The position numbers and the translations under genes were made by a program. Source: Acidobacteriota bacterium (GTDB lineage Bacteria; Acidobacteriota; Thermoanaerobaculia; Multivoradales; Multivoraceae). From it: 33,400 nucleotides of DNA. Location of the stretch: NCBI GenBank assembly GCA_026707325.1, contig JAPOXA010000175.1:1-33400 (forward strand). The letters run 5' to 3'. Under the pieces are notes generated by a model. It did not search any database and had not been told where the DNA came from. It worked only from the letters and a program-made list of their open reading frames with translations. Below, piece by piece: positions 24,881-33,010 of this stretch; positions within the stretch are counted from its first letter, which is position 1, and each line of letters opens with the position of its first letter.

Positions 24881-26176
24881 CTACGGACCCGCGCGCAGGG
24901 CGCGGTCGGACCCGCCACTGAGTTCGTGGCGTAGGGCATCCCGGCGGTCGAAGAAAGCGGGCAGCAAGCCGTCGGGCAGCGGCGGTACGGGTTCGCTCAC
25001 CAAAGTCGCAGGGTTGATCCAGCGGCCGTTGCTCTGCACTCGATAGTCGAGATGCGGCCCGGTTGAAAGACCGGTGGAGCCGACGTATCCGATGACCTGA
25101 CCTTGATCCACCCGCGCTCCCGCGCGAACGCCCTGCGCGTAGCCGGAAAGGTGCAGATAGGCCGTCAAGTAGCCGTTGGCGTGGCGCAACCGGACCGTCC
25201 GACCGGCCCCTCCGCGCGTGCCAGCCGAGACGACCGTTCCGTCCGCGGTCGCCCGCACCGGGGTTCCGACCGGCGCGCCGTAGTCCACGCCGTAGTGGGG
25301 CATGCGACGCTTCAGGACCGGGTGGAACCGACTCAACGAGAACCGGGACGTGACTCTCGAGTACGACAGAGGCGAACGGAGGAACTGCCGCTGCAGCGGT
25401 TGACCGTCGCCATCGTAGTAGCGGTTCGAACCGGCGTCCGCCGGTTCGTCGTCCGAAAAGCCGTAGGCCTCTAGCCAACGGTCCCGGTTCCGGTACCGAA
25501 GCGCATGGACCTGATCCACGCCCTGGAGCTGGCCGTCCAGGAGGAGTTCGTCGAAGACGATCTCGAAGCGGTCGCCGACCCGCAGGTCTCGATTGAAGTC
25601 GAGGTCCCACTGCAACACCCTCGCCATGCTCTCGGCCAGATTCGCGGGCCCGCCGGCGAGGCGAATCGAGCTCTCCAGGGCTCCACGCAGCTCGCCCCGG
25701 ACCAGCCGCCGGATGTGACTGCGTCGATAGGGACGGTACCGACTCGTCCAGGCGCCGTGATTCCGGTCGGCCACGACGACGCCCTGGCCCCGGCGTGGCA
25801 GCCTGATGCCGACGAGTCCTTCGTCGCGGTGGACCATCGAGTAGAAGGAGTCGCGGGCGCGCAGCTTGCGGGGGTCCAGGACCTCGCTGACCACCGTGCT
25901 GGCCTGACGGAGTTCCGTCGCCGGAACGCCGGCTCGGCGCAGGACCTCGTCCAGAGTGTCGCCTCGCCGGATCACGTGCTCCAGCGGGAAGGGCACTCTG
26001 TCCAGTGCTTCCGGGTCGAGCGCGAAGGCGTCGTCGTCCCCGGCGACGCTGCCTGACGCTGCGGCGCTCACTTCGATGGGCGTTGGCACCGGGCGGATCG
26101 CGAGCCAGCCCAGAAAGATCGCCAGAGCGGCGCTCGAAAGACCTGCGGCCCAACGCCCAAGTTGTTCAGTACGCAC
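24881..26176 (-). CDS. M23 murein endopeptidase, MepM-like
   Basis: A cell-wall hydrolase of 431 residues with a GTG start. One N-terminal membrane helix (SSAALAIFLGWLAI) anchors it in the envelope. Residues 60-120 resemble a LysM/OapA-like region (IRRGDTLDEVLRRAGV), residues 185-260 a linker fold, and 275-390 the LytM domain. Zinc and catalytic residues are His294 and Asp298 (PHYGVDYG), His342 (YLHLS) and His375 in GPHLDYR. The second His of the usual HxH is Asp377, a variant I know from other M23 groups. It follows the ECF sigma gene in the same direction, and its ribosome site lies inside a hairpin. Confidence 0.87.
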   Translation of the reverse strand: MRTEQLGRWAAGLSSAALAIFLGWLAIRPVPTPIEVSAAASGSVAGDDDAFALDPEALDRVPFPLEHVIRRGDTLDEVLRRAGVPATELRQASTVVSEVLDPRKLRARDSFYSMVHRDEGLVGIRLPRRGQGVVVADRNHGAWTSRYRPYRRSHIRRLVRGELRGALESSIRLAGGPANLAESMARVLQWDLDFNRDLRVGDRFEIVFDELLLDGQLQGVDQVHALRYRNRDRWLEAYGFSDDEPADAGSNRYYDGDGQPLQRQFLRSPLSYSRVTSRFSLSRFHPVLKRRMPHYGVDYGAPVGTPVRATADGTVVSAGTRGGAGRTVRLRHANGYLTAYLHLSGYAQGVRAGARVDQGQVIGYVGSTGLSTGPHLDYRVQSNGRWINPATLVSEPVPPLPDGLLPAFFDRRDALRHELSGGSDRALRAGP

Positions 26177-26186
26177 GAGTTAGGCA

Positions 26187-26207
26187 CCTCCGGGCCGAGC
26201 CCGGAAG
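26187..26207 (-). promoter_or_regulatory. Hairpin covering the M23 gene ribosome site
   Basis: On the minus strand, CTTCCGGGC and GCCCGGAGG pair (9 bp including one G-U) around a TCG loop. The 3' arm contains GGAGG, which is 10 nt before the GTG at 26176. It also lies just after the sigma-factor stop, so it could attenuate transcription or hold translation off. Confidence 0.5.
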
Positions 26208-26223
26208 TCCTATTCTGCCATGC

Positions 26224-26844
26224 TCAGGCCGCGTCCTGCTGCCTCGACCGCATCTTTCTGGGCTCTCGAGATCGGATGTAACCGTGCTCCCGGGCGTACT
26301 GGAGGAGGACGGCCTCCAGCTTGCGCCTGCCGCGGTAGAGCCGGCTCATGACGGTGCCCAGGGGAATGCCGAGCTGATCCGAGATCTCCCGGTAGGACAG
26401 CCCCTGCAGATCGGCCATTTCCACGGCCGTCCGATAGTCCTTGGGAAGCGCCTCCAGCGCCTGCTGCACATCCTGATCGAGCGCGTCCACCATCAGCTCT
26501 TCCTCCGGGGTCGCGCCGCGCGCGGTCAGCGGCGACTCGAGGAGCTTCGACTCGAAGGAGCCCTCGATCTCGTCGAAGGAGTTCCTGAGCGGCTGGCGCT
26601 GGCGCTTCCGGTAGCGGTTGATGAACGTGTTCTTGAGGATCTTGAACAACCAGGCCTTGAAGTTCGTCCCTTCCTGGAACTTGTCGTAGTACTTGTACGC
26701 CCGCAGGTAGGTCTCCTGCAGGAGATCCTCGGCGTCCTGGCGGTTGCGGGACATCCGGTAGGCCGTGCTGTAGAGACTGTCCATGAAGGGCAGCACCTCG
26801 GCCTCGAAGTTCCAGCCGCCGTTGTGATCGGCTATGGCGCTCAT
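26224..26844 (-). CDS. ECF-type RNA polymerase sigma factor
   Basis: A 206-residue group 4 sigma factor starting at the ATG at 26844, which has GGGGGAGG 8 nt upstream; the open frame extends to 26940 but without a ribosome site. Region 2 reads [20 protein letters not shown] with [19 protein letters not shown]. Region 4 reads [41 protein letters not shown]. The C-terminus is basic. No anti-sigma gene is adjacent; the next gene is a murein endopeptidase, so envelope stress is a reasonable guess at the regulon. A sigma-54-like element lies about 60 nt upstream. Confidence 0.9.
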   Translation of the reverse strand: MSAIADHNGGWNFEAEVLPFMDSLYSTAYRMSRNRQDAEDLLQETYLRAYKYYDKFQEGTNFKAWLFKILKNTFINRYRKRQRQPLRNSFDEIEGSFESKLLESPLTARGATPEEELMVDALDQDVQQALEALPKDYRTAVEMADLQGLSYREISDQLGIPLGTVMSRLYRGRRKLEAVLLQYAREHGYIRSREPRKMRSRQQDAA

Positions 26845-27082
26845 GTGGTTTGCCTCCCCCGCCGCGGAAAAGGGCCGCGACGCCTTGTGTGGGAAGGGGT
26901 CAGCACATTCGGTGCCAAGTCCCAAAGGAGCGACGGTCAAACCGTCATCTTGTTGTCAGAGCATCGTTTCCGGCCCGACGCCGCCACCGAGGGCGAGCGC
27001 GGACGCTCACACAGAAGCTCCGCGAAACGCCAATATGGCCGGCGCGCGCCAGAACGGGCGTAGCCAACCTTGCTTGGATCCG
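26845..27082 (-). promoter_or_regulatory. Upstream region of the ECF sigma gene with sigma-54-like site
   Basis: Together with the repeat at 27083-27171, this region forms a 379-nt gene-free stretch. On the minus strand 26902-26918 reads TTGGCACCGAATGTGCT. GG and GC are separated by 10 nt as in -24/-12 promoters (consensus TGGCAC-N5-TTGC, here with GTGC). Start would fall near 26891, giving a leader of about 47 nt. No enhancer site or sigma-54 activator is visible nearby. Nothing else is recognised in the stretch. Confidence 0.35.
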
Positions 27083-27171
27083 GCCGCCAAAGCGGAGCCG
27101 GTCTTGCGGCCGGTACGGCTCTCTGGCCGCCTGCGGCGGCAGCCGGCGAGGGCGCCGGCGCACCCAGTGGG
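27083..27171. repeat. 89-nt multi-hairpin dispersed repeat, copy B
   Basis: Same length, ends and hairpin order as 10103-10191. The fourth stem is GCCGGCG/CGCCGGC here against GCGGGTC/GACCCGC in copy A, with all three changed pairs compensated. It lies downstream of atpE, 52 nt past its stop, where it may help end the ATPase transcript. Confidence 0.75.
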
Positions 27172-27223
27172 CAGCCGCTTCCCTGCGCGCCGGCGCCGCG
27201 CTCGTGCGGCTGAAGGGGTCGTC

Positions 27224-27544
27224 CTAGAAGAACCCGCCGCCGCGGAGCGCGATGACCAAGGCGTAGATGACGACCGACTCCATGAACGCCAGGCCGATCA
27301 GCAGCATGATCTGGATACGGCCGCCCGCGCCCGGATTCCGCGCCAGTCCCGCGCAGGCCTCACCGGTCGCGCGGCCCTGACCGATCGCGCCGCCGGCCGC
27401 GGCGATACCGATGCCCACGGCGGCGCCCAGCAGGCCGAGATTGGCGCCGTCGCCGCCGCCTTCTTCGCCGTCCTGAGCCAGGGCCGGAGCGGCAAACAGA
27501 GTGAGCAGCAGGGCCACGAGAAGGACGAGCTTTGACTTCTTCAT
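27224..27544 (-). CDS. atpE: F-type ATP synthase subunit c, with signal peptide
   Basis: The proteolipid rotor subunit, 106 residues. Unusually it begins with a cleavable-looking signal (MKKSKLVLLVALLLTLFAAP, likely cut after ALA23). Two membrane hairpin helices follow, with the polar loop ARNPGA and the ion-binding Glu89. Gln56 in helix 1 and Glu89, Ser90 and Tyr94 in helix 2 match most ligands of sodium-binding c-rings; the Thr after the Ser is Val here. Signal-bearing c subunits are known in some bacterial phyla. It is the last gene of the small ATPase operon. Confidence 0.92.
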   Translation of the reverse strand: MKKSKLVLLVALLLTLFAAPALAQDGEEGGGDGANLGLLGAAVGIGIAAAGGAIGQGRATGEACAGLARNPGAGGRIQIMLLIGLAFMESVVIYALVIALRGGGFF

Positions 27545-27560
27545 TTCCTGAGAGTCCCTT

Positions 27561-28283
27561 TCAGTGTGCCGACGCCTCAGCCTCGGCGATGTAAACGGTG
27601 GTCAACATGATGAAGATGAAGGTCTGCAGGGTCGCCGCCAGGAGGCCGAGCGCCATGATCGGCAACGGCAGCGCAAGGGGAACCAGACCGAAGATGGCGG
27701 CCACGGCGAGGTGTTCGCCGAAAACGTTCCCGAACAGCCGCATGCCGAGCGAGAGCACGCGAGCTGCGTGGCTGATGATCTCGATCGGAATGAACAGCGG
27801 GGCAAGCCAGAGGACCGGGCCAACGAAGTGCCCGAAGTAGCGCAGGCCGTTCCGGCGCAGGCCGAACAGGTGGTACAGCACCCATGCCGTAATCGAGAGG
27901 GCGAAGGTGACGTTGACGTTCTGGGTCGGGGGCTGCAGGAAGAAGATGGACCCCGACAGATTGCTGATGAAGATGAAGAACGCGAACGAGGCGATCAGGG
28001 GCAGATGTCGCGAGCCGCCCTCGCCGATCGTCTCCTCGAGGAGGTTTCGCATCCAGTCGAGGACAATCTCGACGAGCTGTTGCACCTTGCCCGGATCGTC
28101 CCGATTCAGCCCCCTCGACACGACCACGCCGAGCGTCGTCACGACACCGAAGACGAACAGCGCCATGACCACGTGGTCCGGCACTTCGTGGGGGAGGCTC
28201 TCCTCGGCGCCCGCCAGACCCACGCCGAACTTCCAGGCCGCGTTCACGGGCTCGTAGAAGATGGAGTGTTCGCCGGCAGCCAT
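27561..28283 (-). CDS. atpB: F-type ATP synthase subunit a
   Basis: The stator half-channel subunit, 240 residues, integral to the inner membrane. The essential arginine is Arg182 in SLGMRLFGNVFGEH, and the C-terminal helix LGLLAATLQTFIFIMLTTVYI is typical. The N-terminal segment DHVVMALFVFGVVTTLGVVV is the first membrane helix. atpE follows after 16 nt. Subunit b, delta and F1 genes are not in this window. Confidence 0.93.
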   Translation of the reverse strand: MAAGEHSIFYEPVNAAWKFGVGLAGAEESLPHEVPDHVVMALFVFGVVTTLGVVVSRGLNRDDPGKVQQLVEIVLDWMRNLLEETIGEGGSRHLPLIASFAFFIFISNLSGSIFFLQPPTQNVNVTFALSITAWVLYHLFGLRRNGLRYFGHFVGPVLWLAPLFIPIEIISHAARVLSLGMRLFGNVFGEHLAVAAIFGLVPLALPLPIMALGLLAATLQTFIFIMLTTVYIAEAEASAH

Positions 28284-28404
28284 GACAGGTGGGGGACTTC
28301 GGACGTGGAGGGATGGTGACCGTTGCTCGAACGGAGGAGCCGGGCGTGTGTACGGCTACGCGGAGTCGGTCGGGGGGCAGGTCGGAACCAGGCTGATCCG
28401 TGGA

Positions 28405-28836
28405 CTAGCGAGCCGAACCGACACGATGTGCCAGTTCCGAAACCACCAGTGCCAAGGGCACGACCGAGAATCCCAGGATCAGCGCGATGAACTCCCTTGA
28501 CCCCACAAGCAGGGCCGCAACGATGAAAGCGCTCAACAACGAATAGCGGAGAACGGTGACCAGAGTGTTCCTGGCGCCAGCACGCCCGTCGACGTTCGGC
28601 TCCAACGCGCGAACCTGCGTCTCCAGGCCGCGGAAGCTGAAACTACTGACGAGCCCTGCGGCTGTCAAGGCAACGGCAGCGCCCGGGCTCCAGGCGAGCG
28701 CCGTCGCACCTCCCAGGGCCGTCAGCAGCAGCGACCAGCGAAGAACCCGCTTCGACATCGCGGCCAACTGATCGGCCGTTCCCGAGGGCCCCCGGAAGCC
28801 GAGCAGACGGGCTACTTCACGAGCCGCCGAAGCCAT
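28405..28836 (-). CDS. ATP synthase subunit I-like membrane protein
   Basis: A 143-residue protein with four predicted membrane helices (WSLLLTALGGATALAW, AAVALTAAGLVSSF, YSLLSAFIVAALLVG, FIALILGFSVVPLALVV). Its size, topology and place between atpZ and atpB fit the poorly conserved subunit I, thought to aid c-ring assembly or magnesium uptake. Sequence motifs alone do not prove this. It overlaps the atpZ stop by 20 nt; the 121 nt before atpB hold no gene. Confidence 0.65.
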   Translation of the reverse strand: MASAAREVARLLGFRGPSGTADQLAAMSKRVLRWSLLLTALGGATALAWSPGAAVALTAAGLVSSFSFRGLETQVRALEPNVDGRAGARNTLVTVLRYSLLSAFIVAALLVGSREFIALILGFSVVPLALVVSELAHRVGSAR

Positions 28837-29047
28837 CTTCCTCCTCGTCCGCGCTGACTCGCCGGATTGTCTTATAGGCGTTGTAGAAGCCCGCCGCGAC
28901 GCCGAACAGGAAGCCGATCATCGCTCCGGTCTTCGGCGCGTCGAACCAGTCTCCGACCGTCTGGCCGGCCAGGAAGCCGAGAACGGAGGCCACCGGGAAA
29001 ACCAGGCCGATGACCGCCACGTCGAGAAGGCGGATGGGCAGGCGCAT
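28817..29047 (-). CDS. atpZ: AtpZ/AtpI family protein
   Basis: A 76-residue protein with two membrane helices and the family pattern LGFLAGQTVGDWFDAPKTGAMIGFLFGVAAG followed by YKTIRR. AtpZ proteins occur at the head of ATP synthase operons and, with AtpI, have been linked to ion uptake and c-ring assembly. The ATG lies 9 nt after TAGAAT (29057-29062, minus) with no ribosome site between, so this operon may start with a leaderless message. Confidence 0.8.
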   Translation of the reverse strand: MRLPIRLLDVAVIGLVFPVASVLGFLAGQTVGDWFDAPKTGAMIGFLFGVAAGFYNAYKTIRRVSADEEEDGFGGS

Positions 29048-29090
29048 TCCGCGTCCATTCTAAGGCACGGGACGCCCTTTCCTGGCGGCA

Positions 29091-29651
29091 CTACGCCCTG
29101 GAGTCCCAGAGCACGTCCGACTCGCCGCGAACCTGGTTCTCGTAGCGAGCCATGACGAAGAGTGCGTCGGACAGCCGGTTGACGTACGTCAGGGCCGGCG
29201 CGCCGACCGGCTCGGCGGCCGCGAGCGTCACCAGCCGCCGCTCCGCCCGACGGCAGATGGTCCTGGCCAGATGCAACGCGGCAGCCGCGGCGCAACCACC
29301 GGGCAGCACGAAGTTCGCGAGCGGCTCGAGTTCTTCCTGCAACCGGTCGATCGTCTCCTCCAGAGCCTCGACGTGGCGCTCCTCGATGCGCGGCACGGGA
29401 GGCGCCCCGTCGTCCGGCGGAACGCACAGGTCCGAACCGAGATGGAACAGCTCCTGCTGAACCCGGCGGAGGCTGTCGGCAACCGGAGGCGAGGGGTCGG
29501 CAGCCACCGCCACACCCAACGCCGAGTTCAACTCGTCGACCGCGCCGTAGGCTTCGACGCGAGCGTCGTCCTTGCGAACCCGGACGCGAACGCCCAGACC
29601 GGTCGTTCCATCATCGCCGGTCCGCGTGTAGACACGCGTTATGCGGGGCAA
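29091..29651 (-). CDS. Cob(I)alamin adenosyltransferase, PduO type
   Basis: A 186-residue ATP:corrinoid adenosyltransferase that makes adenosylcobalamin. The signature YTRTGDDGTTGLG is at the N-terminus, then RVEAYGAVDELNSALG, FVLPGG, RRAERRLVTLAA and YVNRLSDALFVMAR. The TTG at 29651 is the only usable start before the signature; it is 6 nt after the stop of the exported YHS-like gene, so translation may be coupled. No B12-dependent enzyme or corrinoid transport gene lies nearby. Confidence 0.9.
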   Translation of the reverse strand: MPRITRVYTRTGDDGTTGLGVRVRVRKDDARVEAYGAVDELNSALGVAVAADPSPPVADSLRRVQQELFHLGSDLCVPPDDGAPPVPRIEERHVEALEETIDRLQEELEPLANFVLPGGCAAAAALHLARTICRRAERRLVTLAAAEPVGAPALTYVNRLSDALFVMARYENQVRGESDVLWDSRA

Positions 29652-29657
29652 GGGAGC

Positions 29658-30227
29658 CTAGATGTCGTCCCTGATCGCACCTTCGACCGGGCTGCTCGCA
29701 CCCTCGGTGTAGATGCCGCCTGTCAACTCGAACGACTCGACGGCCCGCTCACGAAGACGTTCGAGCGCCTCGTCGAAGTTCTCAGGCGACATCTCTTCGT
29801 CGCAGAAGGAGCAGCAGCTCTCCCACGTGTAGCCCAGGCCGTCTACCTGCTTCCGGCCGCCGGGCGTCACCTCGTCGGTGATCGGGCACCAGATCGTGCT
29901 CATCGCGAGCATGAAGTTCTCCACGTAGCGCTCCTCGGCAGCCCTGGCGGCGTACGTGTCGGGATCGCCGGCGAAGGTCGCCGCAACGCCGGGCTCGCTG
30001 CCCCGGTACTCGACACCGCTATGCGTCCAGGTCTCGCCCTCGGCCGCGGACGGCACGAACTTGACCGGACAGAGGTCTGTCGACGTGAGAGCCTCCGGGA
30101 TCTTCACCTTGGCCAGGTCGACCGCGTCGGGCGGCAACTGGGCGGCAATGGGCGCCACCAGGAAGGCCATCGCCAGGACCAGGATGAGAAGAGACATGGA
30201 ACGGCCGGAAACGAGCTTCTTCGACAT
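29658..30227 (-). CDS. Exported protein with two YHS-like cysteine segments
   Basis: A 189-residue protein from the ATG at 30227 (ribosome-site-like GGAGGG 10 nt upstream). A signal peptide (MSLLILVLAMAFLVAPIAAQ) targets it to the periplasm. Two segments resemble YHS metal-binding domains. The first has CPVKF, then GVEYRGSEPGVAATFAGDP; the second has CPITDEVTPGG, LGYTWESCCSFC, then SPENF. Five cysteines are present in the mature part, including CCSFC. A role in metal handling is inferred from these. TATACT at 30314-30319 (minus) is a good -10, leaving a leader of about 80 nt with a GGCGCC/GGCGCC hairpin. Confidence 0.65.
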   Translation of the reverse strand: MSKKLVSGRSMSLLILVLAMAFLVAPIAAQLPPDAVDLAKVKIPEALTSTDLCPVKFVPSAAEGETWTHSGVEYRGSEPGVAATFAGDPDTYAARAAEERYVENFMLAMSTIWCPITDEVTPGGRKQVDGLGYTWESCCSFCDEEMSPENFDEALERLRERAVESFELTGGIYTEGASSPVEGAIRDDI

Positions 30228-30313
30228 GGGCGGGAATCCCTCCGCGATGCTGGGAATCGACAACGAAGTGCGGCGCCGACGTTCGGCGCCTGTCCAGTGA
30301 AACAGGGCTCGCG

Positions 30314-30384
30314 AGTATAGCAACCGGACGGCCGACTGCGCCCGGCTCGGCTCCCACCTTCATCGCCACACCGACTGGTACGCT
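30314..30384. promoter_or_regulatory. Divergent promoter region, YHS-like and GWxTD genes
   Basis: Minus strand: TATACT (30314-30319) for the exported YHS-like gene. Plus strand: TACGCT (30379-30384), 8 nt before the GTG at 30393 of the GWxTD gene. No clear -35 boxes are seen on either side. Confidence 0.45.
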
Positions 30385-30386
30385 CC

Positions 30387-32945
30387 GTGACCGTGAGCCG
30401 ATCCGCGGCAGCATGGCCTCCGAGCTGCCGGGCCGGCTTTGCCGCGGTGGCGATGCTGGCGGGACTCTCCAGCCTGTGGAGCCCCACCGCTGCCGGCGCG
30501 CAGGAAGGCGGGACGGAAGCGGACGGCGAACCCGCAGCCTCGTCTCCACCGGCTGCCGACCGGCTGAGCAAGCGCCACGCCGACTGGCTGGCTGAGGTTT
30601 CGGTCCTCATGACGGCCGAGGAACGCGATCTCTTCTTCCAGCTCACGCGGGAGTACCAGCGGGAGGCCTTCATTCGGAAGTTCTGGCAGGTCCGTGATCC
30701 GGTGCCCAAGACCGGGCGCAACGAGATGCGCGAACGCTGGGAGGAGCGGGCAGCCTACGCCCGCAGCAACTATGGGGGCCTCAAGGACGCGCGCTCCCAG
30801 GTCTTGCTGATTCATGGCGAGCCGCACCGCATCGTCCAGGTCCGGTGCACCACGACACGCATCCCGGCCGAAGTCTGGGTTTACCAGGGAAGCGACCGGG
30901 TCCGGTTCAACTTCCTGCTGCTCTTCGTCCGCGCAAGAGGCCTCGGAGAAGCTCGGGTCTGGGCGCCGGGACGAGGCGACATCCGGGGCGTGGTCGAAGG
31001 TGCGAAAGCATGCATCAACGGCCACCTGCTCGAGGACGTCATCGACCAGATGCGCAGCCTGGGACGCGAGTACGGGAGCCAACTCGCGCGCGTGCTGGCG
31101 AAGCCGAGACCTCGAAACGAAGAGTGGGTGGCCGCCTTCGCGGCGGCCAGCACCGACCTGCCACCCGGCGCGTCCCTCTTCACTGCCGACACCGCCTACG
31201 ACTTCCTCGGCCGGTTTCAGAGCCGTACGGTCGTCGAGGGACAGGTCCGCATCGATCCGGCCGCGGTTTCCGTCGGCGAGTTCGCCGGCTACAGGTCCCG
31301 CGACTTCGTCCTGGTTGGCGAGGTCATCAGGGACCGCGAACTGTTCGAGTCGTTCCGCTACAAGTTCGGTTTCCCCGCCCCCGCCGGTGAACAGGACGCG
31401 GCGGGCGGGCCCCTGCTCCTGCCCTTTCAGCGCTATCTGCGGCCCGGCGACTACCGAATGATCCTGCGGATCGAGGACGTCAACGGCGGTCAGTTCTTCC
31501 GCGGCGAGCAGGACGTCAGCGTCCCCAGACTCTCCGACCTGGCGCCGCTGCCCGGGGCCGAACCCGAGGGCGAACGGTTGCTCGCCGAGGCGGCCCGAAG
31601 CGTGGGTACCGAGTCCGTCGACATCCGGTTGCTGAAGCCCGCGGGCGAGATCCTCTCCGGCCTCGTTCGCTTCGACGCGGTTGTCGAGGGCGAAGGAGTA
31701 GTGGCCGTCTCCTTCTTGCTCGACGAAACGGCAGTGCTCAGGAAAGCGCATGCGCCCTTCAGCGTTGAACTCGACCTCGGCGATTTTCCCCGGCCCCGTA
31801 CCCTGCGGGTCGAAGGCGTCGGCGAGAACGGTGACGTGCTGGCCTGGGACGAGATGGCGATCAACGCCGGCGACCATAGCTTCACGGTCCGGCTGATCGA
31901 GCCCCGGCGCGGCGGGAGCTATGTCTCCAGCCTTCGTGCGCGGGCAGAGGTCGAAGTTCCGGAAGGAACGACGCTGGATCGGCTCGAGTTCTACGTGAAC
32001 GAGAACCTGTCCTCGACGCTCTACCAGAAGCCGTTCATCCAGCCGATCCAGCTTCCACCGTCCGCCGGGGTGTCGTACATACGCGCTGTGGCCCATCTTC
32101 CCGATGGCAACACGGCGGAAGATCTCGTCTTCATCAACTCGCCCGGCGACATCGAACGCGTCGATGTCCAGTTCGTGGAACTGTTCGTGTCGGTCACGGA
32201 TCGTCGCGGGCGGCCACTGGAGAATCTGGAGCTCGCCGACTTCAACGTCCTCGAGGACGGTCGCGAGCAGCGCGTGAGCCGATTCGAGCGGGTCGTCGAC
32301 CTCCCCATCCACGTCGGCGTCCTGATCGACAACTCCGCTTCCATGCGCGCCTCCCTCGACATCACGCGGCGCGCGGCGCTGAGGTTCTTCGAGCAGGCCG
32401 TGAGTCCGCGAGACCGGGCCGCCGTCATCACCTTCAACCGGTTTCCTCAACTGGCTGTTCGCCTGACCAACGACCTGCGGGAACTCGGCAGCGGACTCGC
32501 CGGCCTGACCGCGGAGGGACAGACCGCCCTCTACGACAGCCTGATCTTCAGCCTCTATCACCTCGCGGGCGTTACCGGCCAGCGCGCGATCCTGCTCCTG
32601 ACGGACGGAAAGGACGAAGTCTCGCGCTTCTCTTTCGAGGAGACTCTCGAGTACGCCCGCCGTGCCGGTGTCACGGTGTACGCCATCGGCCTCGGCATCG
32701 ACGAGGCCGGTGCGAGGCGCCGGCTGGACAGGCTCAGCGGGCAAACCGGCGGCCAAAGTTACTTCGTTCGCGACCCGGAACTGCTCGACGAGATCTACGC
32801 CAACGTCCAGCGCGAGCTGCGCTCGCAGTACATGCTCGCCTACCAATCCAGCAACAGCCGAACCGATGACGGCTTCCGCCGCATCGAGGTGGAGGTTCAC
32901 CACCCCGGCGCCCAGGTGAAGACAATGAGCGGCTACTACCCCTAG
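30387..32945 (+). CDS. Exported GWxTD-domain and VWFA-domain protein
   Basis: An 852-residue protein typical of Acidobacteriota. The start may be GTG at 30387 or, two codons on, GTG at 30393. After an N-terminal hydrophobic segment (FAAVAMLAGLSSL), residues about 70-200 form a GWxTD domain (ERDLFFQLTREYQREAFIRK, then LKDARSQVLLIHGEP, a degenerate GWxTD). A middle beta-rich part (200-600) follows. A VWFA domain runs from about 640 to 830, with MIDAS DNSAS (near 648) and LLLTDGKDE (near 739). VWFA domains bind metal ions and protein ligands. The role is unknown. It stands alone and converges on the rRNA operon. Confidence 0.87.
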   Translation: MTVSRSAAAWPPSCRAGFAAVAMLAGLSSLWSPTAAGAQEGGTEADGEPAASSPPAADRLSKRHADWLAEVSVLMTAEERDLFFQLTREYQREAFIRKFWQVRDPVPKTGRNEMRERWEERAAYARSNYGGLKDARSQVLLIHGEPHRIVQVRCTTTRIPAEVWVYQGSDRVRFNFLLLFVRARGLGEARVWAPGRGDIRGVVEGAKACINGHLLEDVIDQMRSLGREYGSQLARVLAKPRPRNEEWVAAFAAASTDLPPGASLFTADTAYDFLGRFQSRTVVEGQVRIDPAAVSVGEFAGYRSRDFVLVGEVIRDRELFESFRYKFGFPAPAGEQDAAGGPLLLPFQRYLRPGDYRMILRIEDVNGGQFFRGEQDVSVPRLSDLAPLPGAEPEGERLLAEAARSVGTESVDIRLLKPAGEILSGLVRFDAVVEGEGVVAVSFLLDETAVLRKAHAPFSVELDLGDFPRPRTLRVEGVGENGDVLAWDEMAINAGDHSFTVRLIEPRRGGSYVSSLRARAEVEVPEGTTLDRLEFYVNENLSSTLYQKPFIQPIQLPPSAGVSYIRAVAHLPDGNTAEDLVFINSPGDIERVDVQFVELFVSVTDRRGRPLENLELADFNVLEDGREQRVSRFERVVDLPIHVGVLIDNSASMRASLDITRRAALRFFEQAVSPRDRAAVITFNRFPQLAVRLTNDLRELGSGLAGLTAEGQTALYDSLIFSLYHLAGVTGQRAILLLTDGKDEVSRFSFEETLEYARRAGVTVYAIGLGIDEAGARRRLDRLSGQTGGQSYFVRDPELLDEIYANVQRELRSQYMLAYQSSNSRTDDGFRRIEVEVHHPGAQVKTMSGYYP

Positions 32946-32962
32946 CGACCGCCTGCCGGCCC

Positions 32963-33002
32963 AAAGAAAAAGGCCCTCGGCGGGAACAACCCACCGAGGG
33001 CC
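32963..33002 (-). terminator. Intrinsic terminator of the rRNA operon
   Basis: Read on the minus strand, GGCCCTCGG and CCGAGGGCC (with an added 3-bp inner stem and a one-base mismatch) form a long GC stem with a short loop, followed directly by TTTTTCTTT. It lies just after the 5S gene and also separates it from the convergent GWxTD gene. Confidence 0.9.
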
Positions 33003-33010
33003 TGAAAGGA

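Noticed and set aside
24881..26176. Inactive M23 peptidase because HxH reads HLD
   Set aside because: Asp at the second position is a known variant and the other metal and catalytic residues (His294, Asp298, His342, His375) are present.
30360..32903. 847-codon open frame antisense to the GWxTD/VWFA gene
   Set aside because: It has no recognisable motif, mirrors the third-position GC of the real gene, and the plus-strand frame encodes complete GWxTD and VWFA domains.
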